Assembly (NCBI GenBank): GCA_947302065.1
Contig: CAMYUO010000132.1
Coordinates: 1 to 5,973 of the forward strand
Direction: 5' to 3'
DNA: 5,973 bases
From: an uncultured Clostridia bacterium
GTDB taxonomy: Bacteria; Bacillota; Clostridia; Oscillospirales; Ruminococcaceae
Shown: positions 1 to 5,973 of the stretch, in pieces
Layout of the letters: each line of letters starts with the position of its first letter
Numbering within the stretch: the first letter of the stretch is position 1
The notes under the pieces: generated by a model
Seen by the model: only the letters and a program-made list of their open reading frames with translations
Database searches by the model: none
What the model was told of the DNA's origin: nothing
Translations under genes and position numbers: made by a program

Positions 1-879
<879 letters not shown>

Positions 880-890
880 TAAACAGATAA

Positions 891-925
891 GGAGCTTTCC
901 GCACGATGCGGTCAGCTCCTTTTTT
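891..925 (+). terminator. Rho-independent terminator after the CapA-like frame
   Basis: GGAGCT (891-896) pairs with AGCTCC (914-919), and inside it CCGCA (899-903) pairs with TGCGG (907-911) around a CGA loop. A run of six T (920-925) follows directly. It begins 12 bases after the stop codon and is a textbook terminator for plus-strand transcription. The T-run and preceding TCC (917-925) can also pair with AAAAAAGGA at 932-940, an alternative fold of unknown meaning. Confidence 0.9.
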
Positions 926-1021
926 GCACTCAAAAAAGGACTGCCCGACATGATAGGTGCTGTGATGATGATAGGCGCTGCGATATTCAGCGTCACGGAA
1001 AGGGTCAAGACCAAGACTTAG
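926..1021 (+). pseudogene. Orphan 3' tail of a probable DMT/EamA-type permease gene
   Basis: In the frame ending at TAG 1019-1021, codons from 926 read ALKKGLPDMIGAVMMIGAAI and then FSVTERVKTKT. A short basic/amphipathic stretch with LPD, a Gly-rich hydrophobic helix, and a charged tail after the membrane segment is the usual C-terminus of EamA-family permeases. No upstream part of such a gene exists: in this frame the sequence runs back through the terminator at 891-925 to a TAG at 872-874, without a start or ribosome binding site. A translation start at the ATG at 950 would give only 23 residues. The similarity is by eye over about 30 residues, so the family name is tentative. It may be a gene remnant left by a deletion, or a chance open stretch. 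Confidence 0.4.
933..947 (+). repeat. Direct repeat copy 1 of AAAAAGGACTGCCCG
   Basis: This exact 15-base sequence occurs again in the same orientation at 1106-1120, where it forms the left arm and loop of the GGDEF-EAL gene terminator. Here it lies inside the orphan permease-like tail. It may be a leftover of a related terminator or simply shared bases at a rearrangement point. Confidence 0.6.
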
Positions 1022-1029
1022 TTTCCTTA

Positions 1030-1044
1030 CTGTTATTATAACAG
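1030..1044. repeat. Perfect 7-1-7 palindrome CTGTTATTATAACAG
   Basis: CTGTTAT (1030-1036), a single T, then ATAACAG (1038-1044). It stands in an AT-rich stretch (1022-1105) with no gene. The symmetry would suit a dimeric DNA-binding protein, but no promoter is recognisable beside it and both flanking transcripts end here, so its role is unknown. The rest of 1045-1105 shows nothing I can name. Confidence 0.5.
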
Positions 1045-1105
1045 ATTATCAGTGCAATTACAAATACCTATATCAAATACTCTGCTATACATTTTGAGTA
1101 TATGC

Positions 1106-1135
1106 AAAAAGGACTGCCCGGAATGAGCAGTCCTT
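1106..1135 (-). terminator. Rho-independent terminator of the GGDEF-EAL gene
   Basis: On the minus strand the hairpin AAGGACTG/CAGTCCTT (1128-1135 pairing with 1109-1116, 11-base loop) is followed by TTTTT (1110 to 1106). It begins five bases beyond the stop codon at 1141. On the plus strand there is no comparable T-run, so it works mainly for the minus-strand gene. Confidence 0.85.
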
Positions 1136-1140
1136 GAATT

Positions 1141-2811
1141 TTACTGTGTGACTTTATTTTTCGACAGCGCAATAGCTTCATCAAAGCTCATAGGCTTTGC
1201 TTTGAGGTAGCCCTGAACGACATCGCAGCCGTACTCTTTGAGCTTATCATACTGTCTCTGCGTTTCAACGCCTTCGGCGATGATGTAGCAATTGAGCAGG
1301 TGACCCATCGAGATTATGGCTCTGACGAACTCATCGTTATCGTCGCCGCTGAGTGTGTCGATGAACACTTTGTCGATCTTGAGCACATCTATCGGCAGTT
1401 TATGCAGATAGCTAAGCGAGGCAAATCCTGTGCCGAAATCGTCGAGCGCAATCCTTACGCCGATGCCCTTGAGTGCGTTGAGCACTTCGGTTGCGACCTC
1501 TATCGAGGAGATGAACAGGTTCTCTGTAACCTCGATGACGAGATTGTTTGCAGGGAAGCCTGTATCAGAAAGGCACTTTTTGACGGAGCGCAGGAAATCA
1601 CTGCTGAGCATGAACGCAACAGAGACATTGACCGAGACGAGAATGCTCGGGTCTGAATCTACCGCAGGTTTCATCTTCTCCATCGACTTTTGCATTACCC
1701 ACTTGTCGATATAGCTGATGTAGTTGAGCTTTTCTGCGATACGGATATACTCATACGGCGGGATAAGCTCGTCGTTCTCGCCCTTGAATCTGATAAGCGT
1801 TTCATAGCCCGAGAGCTTATCGGTCTTTGCATTGAACAGAGGCTGGTAGACCAGCTGGAAACGCTGTGCATTGACGGCGGTCTTGACAAAGTTCTCGCCC
1901 TCGACGTCTGCGTTCATTATCTCCATCTGCTGCTGAGTGAACAGGCATATCTGATGCTTGCCCTCACTCTTTGCGTTATACATCGCAGTATCGGCATAGC
2001 GCAGGAGTATCGAGGAATCCTTTGAGTTGTCGGGATAGAACGAAACGCCTATGCTTGCGGTGATGTAGAAATCCTTATTGTTGATAAGGAACTTTTCTTT
2101 GAGTGTATACTGGTATCTCTCAACAAGAGTCTTGACCTCGGACGACTGTTTATATCCGCTGATGATAAGTGCGAACTCGTCGCCGCCGAGACGTGCAAGG
2201 AAATGCTTTTCGCCGAGTATGCTGTTCCAGCGCCTTGCTATCTCGATAAGGACACGGTTGCCGTAATCGTGACCCATGGTATCGTTGATGTTTTTGAAGT
2301 TGTCGATATCTATGAATGCGACAGCGAAAAGCTCGTCACGTCCGATATATTCCTGAAGTTTCTGGTTGAATGCACGGCGGTTAGGAAGATTCGTAAGTGA
2401 ATCGGTATGCGCCATTTCGTCGAGCCTTTGCTCGTTTTCTTTGATACGCTTCATGCCGTAGTGCAAAAGCAGAACGTTGCCAAGGCTTATGAGGACTATC
2501 GGCAGGGACGGCAATGCACTGCCGAGCTTTTTGATAACGATGACAAGTATCATCCACGTGACGTTTACACACAATATGCCGATCGCTGTTTTGAATCCTC
2601 GTTCACCTGCGAGCACAACAAGGATTATGCAGGTAAGGAACTGGAAGTTTGCAAACACGCCGCAGAGGCTCTGTGCCGGGATAACGTATGCGCCAAGAAC
2701 GATCGGCTCTTTCCTTGCGCTGAAGATCATCATGCAGACCTGCATAAGAATATAAATGAGCACGCAGATCACGATGATCGTATTGGTCATTTTATTGCTT
2801 CTTTTGCCCAT
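1141..2811 (-). CDS. Membrane-anchored GGDEF-EAL protein (putative bifunctional cyclic-di-GMP cyclase/phosphodiesterase)
   Basis: The 556-residue protein should sit in the membrane and control the second messenger c-di-GMP. Residues 9-118 form four or five hydrophobic helices with no recognisable sensor fold; 119-134 is a charged linker. The GGDEF domain (about 135-292) has intact GGDEF (209-213), metal-site D168 and the FKxINDxxGH block, so cyclase activity is plausible. The RxxD product-inhibition site is replaced by GEKH (200-203). The EAL domain (about 308-550) reads ETL (337-339) instead of EAL, but the residues expected for metal binding and catalysis are present: E337, N395, E430, D457, D458, K478, E513, Q533, with intact DDFGTG. 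Phosphodiesterase activity is therefore likely. The start is supported by AAAGGAGG (2817-2824) five bases ahead of ATG 2811; an ATG seven codons later (2790) lacks such a site. It is transcribed alone from 2847-2875. Which activity dominates cannot be read from sequence. Confidence 0.95.
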   Translation of the reverse strand: MGKRSNKMTNTIIVICVLIYILMQVCMMIFSARKEPIVLGAYVIPAQSLCGVFANFQFLTCIILVVLAGERGFKTAIGILCVNVTWMILVIVIKKLGSALPSLPIVLISLGNVLLLHYGMKRIKENEQRLDEMAHTDSLTNLPNRRAFNQKLQEYIGRDELFAVAFIDIDNFKNINDTMGHDYGNRVLIEIARRWNSILGEKHFLARLGGDEFALIISGYKQSSEVKTLVERYQYTLKEKFLINNKDFYITASIGVSFYPDNSKDSSILLRYADTAMYNAKSEGKHQICLFTQQQMEIMNADVEGENFVKTAVNAQRFQLVYQPLFNAKTDKLSGYETLIRFKGENDELIPPYEYIRIAEKLNYISYIDKWVMQKSMEKMKPAVDSDPSILVSVNVSVAFMLSSDFLRSVKKCLSDTGFPANNLVIEVTENLFISSIEVATEVLNALKGIGVRIALDDFGTGFASLSYLHKLPIDVLKIDKVFIDTLSGDDNDEFVRAIISMGHLLNCYIIAEGVETQRQYDKLKEYGCDVVQGYLKAKPMSFDEAIALSKNKVTQ

Positions 2812-2833
2812 ACGCTCCTCCTTTCGCCTTGAT

Positions 2834-2866
2834 AACTATTTAAAATATTATATCATACAAATAGTT
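2834..2866. repeat. Inverted repeat AACTATTT/AAATAGTT around the -10 of the GGDEF-EAL promoter
   Basis: AACTATTT (2834-2841) and AAATAGTT (2859-2866) are perfect complements separated by 17 bases, and the space between them contains the minus-strand -10 box (2847-2852). A second overlapping symmetry, AAATAG-TT-CTATTT (2859-2872), lies between that promoter's -10 and -35 boxes. The placement suits a repressor site, but AT-rich promoters give such symmetry by chance fairly often. Confidence 0.45.
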
Positions 2867-2875
2867 CTATTTCAA
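2847..2875 (-). promoter_or_regulatory. Sigma-A promoter of the GGDEF-EAL gene
   Basis: On the minus strand TTGAAA (2875 to 2870) is followed by exactly 17 bases and then TATAAT (2852 to 2847), preceded by TG one base upstream (extended -10). Transcription should start near 2840, leaving a leader of about 29 bases that carries the ribosome binding site at 2817-2824. Confidence 0.85.
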
Positions 2876-2909
2876 GCACAATTTGTTGACAGGGCAGGTC
2901 AATTGTGCT
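2875..2909. repeat. Inverted repeat AGCACAATT/AATTGTGCT across the divergent promoter region, candidate operator
   Basis: AGCACAATT (2875-2883) and AATTGTGCT (2901-2909) are perfect 9-base complements with 17 bases between them. A nested symmetry TTGAC (2886-2890)/GTCAA (2898-2902) falls inside. The left arm touches the -35 of the minus-strand promoter and abuts the plus-strand -35. The right arm fills the end of the plus-strand spacer and reaches the first base of its -10. A protein bound here would block the plus promoter and could influence the minus one. No regulator gene is visible in the window. Confidence 0.5.
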
Positions 2910-2914
2910 ATAAT
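2886..2914 (+). promoter_or_regulatory. Perfect consensus sigma-A promoter of the DUF3783-permease operon
   Basis: TTGACA (2886-2891), a 17-base spacer, and TATAAT (2909-2914), with TG at 2906-2907 giving an extended -10. This matches consensus at every position, so unrepressed transcription should be strong. The expected start is near 2921, about 77 bases ahead of the DUF3783 ATG. Such promoters usually depend on repression, which fits the overlapping inverted repeat at 2875-2909. Confidence 0.9.
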
Positions 2915-2920
2915 CATCAA

Positions 2921-3001
2921 GTGAGTGATAGTAAAAGAATAGTTGAAAAGCGGATTTTAGGCGCTTTGCAGGACAAAGGAGCAGTGATTTCACAATTATG
3001 A
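2921..3001 (+). other. Possible 26-codon leader reading frame ending on the DUF3783 start codon
   Basis: A GTG at 2921, at about the predicted transcription start, opens a frame of 26 codons (reading MSDSKRIVEKRILGAL at its start if GTG is read as Met) that stops at TGA 2999-3001, overlapping the ATG of the next gene as ATGA. No ribosome binding site precedes it, so translation would have to be leaderless. The composition is protein-like, but the length is well within chance. It is listed because the leader is otherwise unexplained and the ribosome binding site before DUF3783 is oddly placed. Confidence 0.2.
2975..2981 (+). promoter_or_regulatory. Displaced ribosome binding site before DUF3783
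   Basis: AAAGGAG ends 16 bases before ATG 2998 and only 2 bases before a GTG at 2984 that opens a six-codon frame (five residues, then TGA) ending on the same ATG. A tiny GTG...CAC hairpin (2984-2993) could shorten the effective distance to the ATG. Otherwise translation is inefficient, coupled, or begins elsewhere. Confidence 0.45.
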
Positions 3002-3396
3002 AATCAATAATAAAAACAAAATCAGAAAAGATGTTACTAACAGTTAACATACAAAATGACAAGCTGGAGAGCATAAAAAAAATTTTTGAGTCTCACGGCG
3101 GAAGAGTCATCGACGTTTCTGCATCAGACGGTGCTGAGAAACTCGGATACCTTTTCGGGTTCGGCGGCTTTACGGCGAGCGGTGAAAAACGTGACGTGAC
3201 CGATGAGTTGGCTGTGTTCTCGGGCATCGGCGGAACAGAGCTCAACGGGATACTCAGAGAGCTTCGTGCGGCAGGGATAAGCATACCGCTGAAAGCGATC
3301 TGCACGGCATACAATCAGAGCTGGGCGCTTTGCGATCTGGCTTGCGAACTTAAAAAGGAGCACGAAATGATGAACGGAGGCGGTAAAGGTGAGTAA
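2998..3396 (+). CDS. DUF3783 domain protein of unknown function
   Basis: A soluble protein of 132 residues with no signal peptide. Residues 70-122 carry the pattern I associate with the DUF3783 family (PF12646): ELAVFSGI, a helix with LRELRAAGI, then IPLKAICTAYNQSW and LxxLxxELKKEH. Residues 12-57 look like a small alpha/beta element (a strand LLTVNI, a helix, a strand RVIDVS, then GYLFGFGG). No catalytic residues are known to me for this family. The start is uncertain: AAAGGAG (2975-2981) lies 16 bases before ATG 2998, too far for ideal use, while ATG 3031 (residue 12) starts close to the conserved region but has only weak AGAAAAG ahead of it. The gene overlaps the permease by 8 bases, so the two are probably co-translated. 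A role beside the permease is only inference. Confidence 0.8.
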   Translation: MKSIIKTKSEKMLLTVNIQNDKLESIKKIFESHGGRVIDVSASDGAEKLGYLFGFGGFTASGEKRDVTDELAVFSGIGGTELNGILRELRAAGISIPLKAICTAYNQSWALCDLACELKKEHEMMNGGGKGE

Positions 3397-4300
3397 GCGC
3401 AACAAGGCGATACTGCTCATCATTCTGTCGGCATTTAGCTTTGCATTCATGTTTGCATTCGTGCATTTGTCCGGTGATCTGCCGACGATGCAGAAAGTAT
3501 TTTTCAGGAATTTCGTAGCGTTGTTCTTTGCGCTGGGCGTGATGAAAAAGAATCACATCAGATTCGGCTGCAAGAACAAAAAGAACTCGGCAATACTTTT
3601 CGTGAGGGCGTTTGCAGGGTCACTTGGAATGGTCGCAAACTTTTATGCGATAGACGTGCTGGTCATTTCAGATGCCTCGATACTCAACAAGATGTCGCCG
3701 TTTTTCTGCGTGGTATTCTCGTATCTTTTCCTCAAAGAAAAGCTGACGATGTTCAATCTGCTGACGATAATCGGAGCATTTATCGGAGCGCTGTTCGTTA
3801 TCAAGCCGACATTTGCAAACGCTGATCTGTTTGCCTCGGTAATGGGTTTCCTCGGCGGAATGAGCGCAGGTCTTGCTTACACATGCGTGAGATATCTCGG
3901 CTCGCACGGCGAAAAGGGACCGATGATAGTTGCATATTTCTCGGCATTTTCCTGTCTGCTGGCGCTGCCGTGGCTGATATTTGACTTCCACCCGATGACG
4001 TGGTGGCAGCTGCTTTGCCTGATTGGTGCTGGTTTTGGTGCTGCAGGCGGACAGTTTGCGATAACGGCTGCATACAGCAACGCACCTGCAAAGGAGATCT
4101 CGGTATTTGACTACACGCAGATAATCTTCACGGCGTCGCTCGGATTTCTGATGTTCGATCAGATACCTGACGTCTGGAGTTTCCTTGGCTATATTATAAT
4201 AGTATCAATGGCAGTCATCGTTTTCATTTACAACAACAGAAAAGACAAGCACGCTGCGCAGGAAACAGAGCCTGCAAGCGAACCTGCCGAAAGCAAATAG
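3389..4300 (+). CDS. DMT superfamily permease, EamA family
   Basis: An inner-membrane transporter of 303 residues with about ten hydrophobic helices in two EamA repeats (about 7-138 and 147-281), the normal size and layout of the 10-helix drug/metabolite transporters. Typical marks are FFRNFVAL in the second helix, SDASILNKMSPFF in the fourth, the LKEKLT loop (115-120) before the helix-5 segment IIGAFIGALFVIKP, and GGQFAITAAYSNAPA in repeat two. Residues 283-303 are a charged Glu/Pro/Ala-rich tail on the cytoplasmic side. The substrate is not predictable; amino acids, metabolites and drugs are all known in the family. The start is GTG 3389, supported by GGAGG (3376-3380) eight bases ahead and by the 8-base overlap with DUF3783, whose translation probably feeds ribosomes into it. 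A terminator follows five bases after the stop. Confidence 0.93.
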   Translation: MSKRNKAILLIILSAFSFAFMFAFVHLSGDLPTMQKVFFRNFVALFFALGVMKKNHIRFGCKNKKNSAILFVRAFAGSLGMVANFYAIDVLVISDASILNKMSPFFCVVFSYLFLKEKLTMFNLLTIIGAFIGALFVIKPTFANADLFASVMGFLGGMSAGLAYTCVRYLGSHGEKGPMIVAYFSAFSCLLALPWLIFDFHPMTWWQLLCLIGAGFGAAGGQFAITAAYSNAPAKEISVFDYTQIIFTASLGFLMFDQIPDVWSFLGYIIIVSMAVIVFIYNNRKDKHAAQETEPASEPAESK

Positions 4301-4304
4301 ACAC

Positions 4305-4340
4305 AAAAAAGCCCCGAAAAATCTCGGGGCTTTGATTTTT
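4305..4340. terminator. Bidirectional terminator between the permease and pilT
   Basis: AAAGCCCCGA (4308-4317) pairs with TCGGGGCTTT (4324-4333) across a six-base loop. On the plus strand it is followed by TTTGATTTTTT. On the minus strand the AAAAAA at 4305-4310 gives a T-run. It therefore ends both the permease operon and the pilB-pilT operon, and its T-run meets the pilT stop codon (4340-4342). Confidence 0.92.
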
Positions 4341-5413
4341 TATGCTCTTGTGTCTGCGATGAATCTCTTGAGGTCCTGTGCGTTGGAGCACTTTTCAAGA
4401 GCAACGTCCATCGAGATCGTTCTGGACTTAACGAGCTTAGCAAGCTCCTGGTCCATGGTCTGCATTCCCTGTGCTTTACCTGTCTGCATAGCGGATCCGA
4501 TAAGGTGAACCTTATCGTCACGGATCATAGCCTTGATAGAGTCGGTAGCGTTAAGGATCTCACAGCAAGCTACACGGCTTGTTCCGTCAAATGTACGGCA
4601 AAGTGTCTGAGTACAGATACCTACGAGTACAGATGCGAGCTGTGTTCTGATCTGATGCTGCTGGTGAGCAGGGAAAACGTCGATGATACGGTCGATGGTA
4701 GAAGGAGCGTCCGTTGTATGAAGTGTGCTCATTACAAGGTGTCCTGTTTCGGCTGCAGTTACAGCGGCTTCGATAGTCTCAAAGTCTCTCATTTCTCCTA
4801 CGAGTATGATATCCGGGTCCTCACGAAGAGCGGCACGGAGTGAAAGCGAAAAGCTCGGTACGTCAGGACCAACCTCTCTCTGGTTAACCATACATCTCTT
4901 ATGAGCGTGCATGTACTCGATAGGGTCCTCGACTGTGATTATGTGAGCTGACTTATGGATATTAACATAGTCGATCATAGCTGCAAGAGTTGTTGACTTA
5001 CCGGAACCGGTAGGACCTGTTACGAGCACGAGTCCTCTTGGTCTCATAACGAACTCTGCAAGTACAGGAGGAAGGTTAAGGTCGGTAAGTGTCGGGATAT
5101 CGTTTCTCAGAAGACGGATAGCGATAGCCGTTGATCCTCTCTGACGGTATACGTTTACACGGTGACGGAAACCTCTTGTAGATACGAACGTAAAGTCGGT
5201 ATCGATGTGATCCTTGATCTGCTGTCTCTGCTTATCATTACACATATCTTTTGTAATGTTCTGGATTTCGATCTCGGTCATATCAGGATATGAGGAAAGC
5301 TTTCTCAGGTTACCGCCCTGTCTAACGATAGGTGGGATACCTACCGTGAAGTGAAGGTCCGAGCATCCCAGAGCTCTTGCCTCATCAAGAATTTTGTTAA
5401 TGTCCACTGCCAT
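4340..5413 (-). CDS. pilT: Type IV pilus retraction ATPase PilT
   Basis: A 357-residue cytoplasmic hexameric ATPase that powers pilus retraction and twitching, of normal length for the family. The N-terminal domain (1-110) includes GCSDLHFTVGIPPIVRQGG. The motor domain has Walker A GPTGSGKST (133-141), the Asp box ITVEDPIEY (159-167), Walker B DPDIILVGEMRD (199-210) and the His box TGHLVMSTLHTTDA (223-236). The PilT-specific C-terminal AIRNLIRE-type motif appears as SIKAMIRDDK (292-301), followed by MQTGKAQGMQTMDQ; this, with the lack of a four-cysteine zinc site, separates it from PilB. The start has GGAGGT (5422-5427) eight bases ahead of ATG 5413. It lies 38 bases downstream of the pilB stop and is evidently co-transcribed with it as the last gene of the operon. 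Confidence 0.97.
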   Translation of the reverse strand: MAVDINKILDEARALGCSDLHFTVGIPPIVRQGGNLRKLSSYPDMTEIEIQNITKDMCNDKQRQQIKDHIDTDFTFVSTRGFRHRVNVYRQRGSTAIAIRLLRNDIPTLTDLNLPPVLAEFVMRPRGLVLVTGPTGSGKSTTLAAMIDYVNIHKSAHIITVEDPIEYMHAHKRCMVNQREVGPDVPSFSLSLRAALREDPDIILVGEMRDFETIEAAVTAAETGHLVMSTLHTTDAPSTIDRIIDVFPAHQQHQIRTQLASVLVGICTQTLCRTFDGTSRVACCEILNATDSIKAMIRDDKVHLIGSAMQTGKAQGMQTMDQELAKLVKSRTISMDVALEKCSNAQDLKRFIADTRA

Positions 5414-5451
5414 TGTGTTTTACCTCCAATTTATAGAATTTTAAATCAGGA

Positions 5452-5973
5452 TCAGACTGCATATGTTACACGAACAAGCTCATCCATAGATGTTACGCCG
5501 CTCTGCACGAGCTTAGAAACGTTATCTCTAAGCAGCAGAGTTCCCTCTTCCTTTGCAAGCTCTGCGATCTCGTCAGCCTTTGCGCCTGATGTGATGAGCA
5601 CCTGCATTCTCGGGGTTGCAAGAAGGATCTCATGGATAGCGGTACGTCCGTTATAACCTGTATTTTTGCACTTCGGGCAGCCACCTGCATCGTAGATCAT
5701 TACCGAGTGGTCGATACCCATGAGCTTTTCTTCCTCAGGAGTTGACATTCTCGGCTTTTTGCACTCAGGACAAAGTGTCTTTGTAAGACGCTGTGCCACG
5801 ATGCCGATAAGTGATGTAGCTACCATGTATGCTTCAACGCCCATGTCCACAAGTCTTGTTACTGTGGAAGCAGCGTCGTTTGTATGCAGTGTGGAGAGCA
5901 CAAGGTGTCCCGTGATAGCCGCTCTGATAGCGATCTCGGCTGTCTCGGTATCACGCATTTCTCCGACCATTAT
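5452..5973 (-). CDS. pilB: Type IV pilus assembly (extension) ATPase PilB, C-terminal part only
   Basis: The 173 visible residues run off the right edge, so the N-terminal regulatory domains and Walker A are outside the window. Visible are the end of Walker B ([11 protein letters not shown], 1-11 of the visible part), the His box [13 protein letters not shown] (21-33), and the GspE/PilB zinc site with two CxxC pairs, C68/C71 (CPEC) and C99/C102 (CPKC), followed by [12 protein letters not shown]. These cysteines distinguish assembly ATPases of the PilB/GspE class from PilT. The protein polymerises pilin from the inner face of the membrane, and pairing with pilT directly downstream favours a type IV pilus rather than a type II secretion role. 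The C-terminus ([14 protein letters not shown] at 5452-5454) is normal. The promoter is not in the window. Confidence 0.93.
   Translation of the reverse strand: MMVGEMRDTETAEIAIRAAITGHLVLSTLHTNDAASTVTRLVDMGVEAYMVATSLIGIVAQRLTKTLCPECKKPRMSTPEEEKLMGIDHSVMIYDAGGCPKCKNTGYNGRTAIHEILLATPRMQVLITSGAKADEIAELAKEEGTLLLRDNVSKLVQSGVTSMDELVRVTYAV

Noticed and set aside
2407..2832. Plus-strand frame of 141 codons opposite the GGDEF-EAL gene
   Set aside because: It is a shadow of the N-terminal membrane region and GGDEF start on the other strand; it is rich in His, Asp and Cys in a way typical of antisense translation.
2885..2902. GACAGGGCAGGTC resembles the core of a GEMM (c-di-GMP) riboswitch, tempting beside a GGDEF-EAL gene
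   Set aside because: It lies inside the plus-strand promoter spacer and upstream of the minus-strand promoter, so it would be in neither transcript, and the long paired arms of the riboswitch are missing.
2984..3001. Six-codon GTG frame as a separate gene
   Set aside because: The ribosome binding site is only 2 bases away and the frame is far too short to stand on its own; it is mentioned only as a possible coupling element.
4505..4843. Plus-strand frame of 112 codons opposite pilT
   Set aside because: It is antisense to the PilT motor domain, which is intact and conserved; no start signal or similarity is seen.

Overview
The window looks like a piece of a low-to-mid GC Gram-positive gut or rumen Clostridia genome, most likely Ruminococcus or a close Oscillospiraceae relative. 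This is a judgement from strong AGGAGG-type ribosome binding sites, frequent ATA codons, short GC-stem terminators with T-runs, and the gene content (type IV pilus ATPases, a GGDEF-EAL protein, CapA and DUF3783 proteins). No database search was possible.

Left region (1-1140). Three gene 3' ends follow one another on the plus strand. A reading frame open at the left edge starts as the C-terminal part of 3-isopropylmalate dehydrogenase (LeuB) and passes in frame, near base 140, into the C-terminal two thirds of a CapA/PGA_cap metallophosphatase-like protein ending at 879. A good terminator follows at 891-925. Next comes a 31-codon tail (926-1021) resembling the last helix of a DMT/EamA permease with no gene in front of it. 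The rest, up to 1105, is AT-rich with one perfect palindrome. This is either a rearranged, decaying locus or an assembly chimera, and it is the least ordinary part of the window.

Centre (1106-2920). A membrane-anchored GGDEF-EAL protein (cyclic-di-GMP synthesis and breakdown) lies on the minus strand with its own terminator, ribosome binding site and near-consensus promoter. It is divergent from a two-gene plus-strand operon driven by a perfect consensus promoter (TTGACA, 17 bp, TATAAT). The shared promoter region holds two inverted repeats of identical spacing, placed so that a bound protein could affect both promoters.

Right-centre (2921-4340). The operon consists of a small DUF3783 protein of unknown function overlapping by 8 bases a GTG-started EamA-family permease. 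A bidirectional terminator at 4305-4340 also closes the convergent minus-strand operon.

Right (4340-5973). pilB (3' part only) and pilT form the end of a type IV pilus operon on the minus strand, encoding the extension and retraction motors. The cyclic-di-GMP enzyme nearby is compatible with control of surface attachment or twitching, but nothing in the sequence links them directly. Apart from the left-hand chimera and the divergent promoter region, the window is ordinary accessory or core genome; I see no convincing new system.
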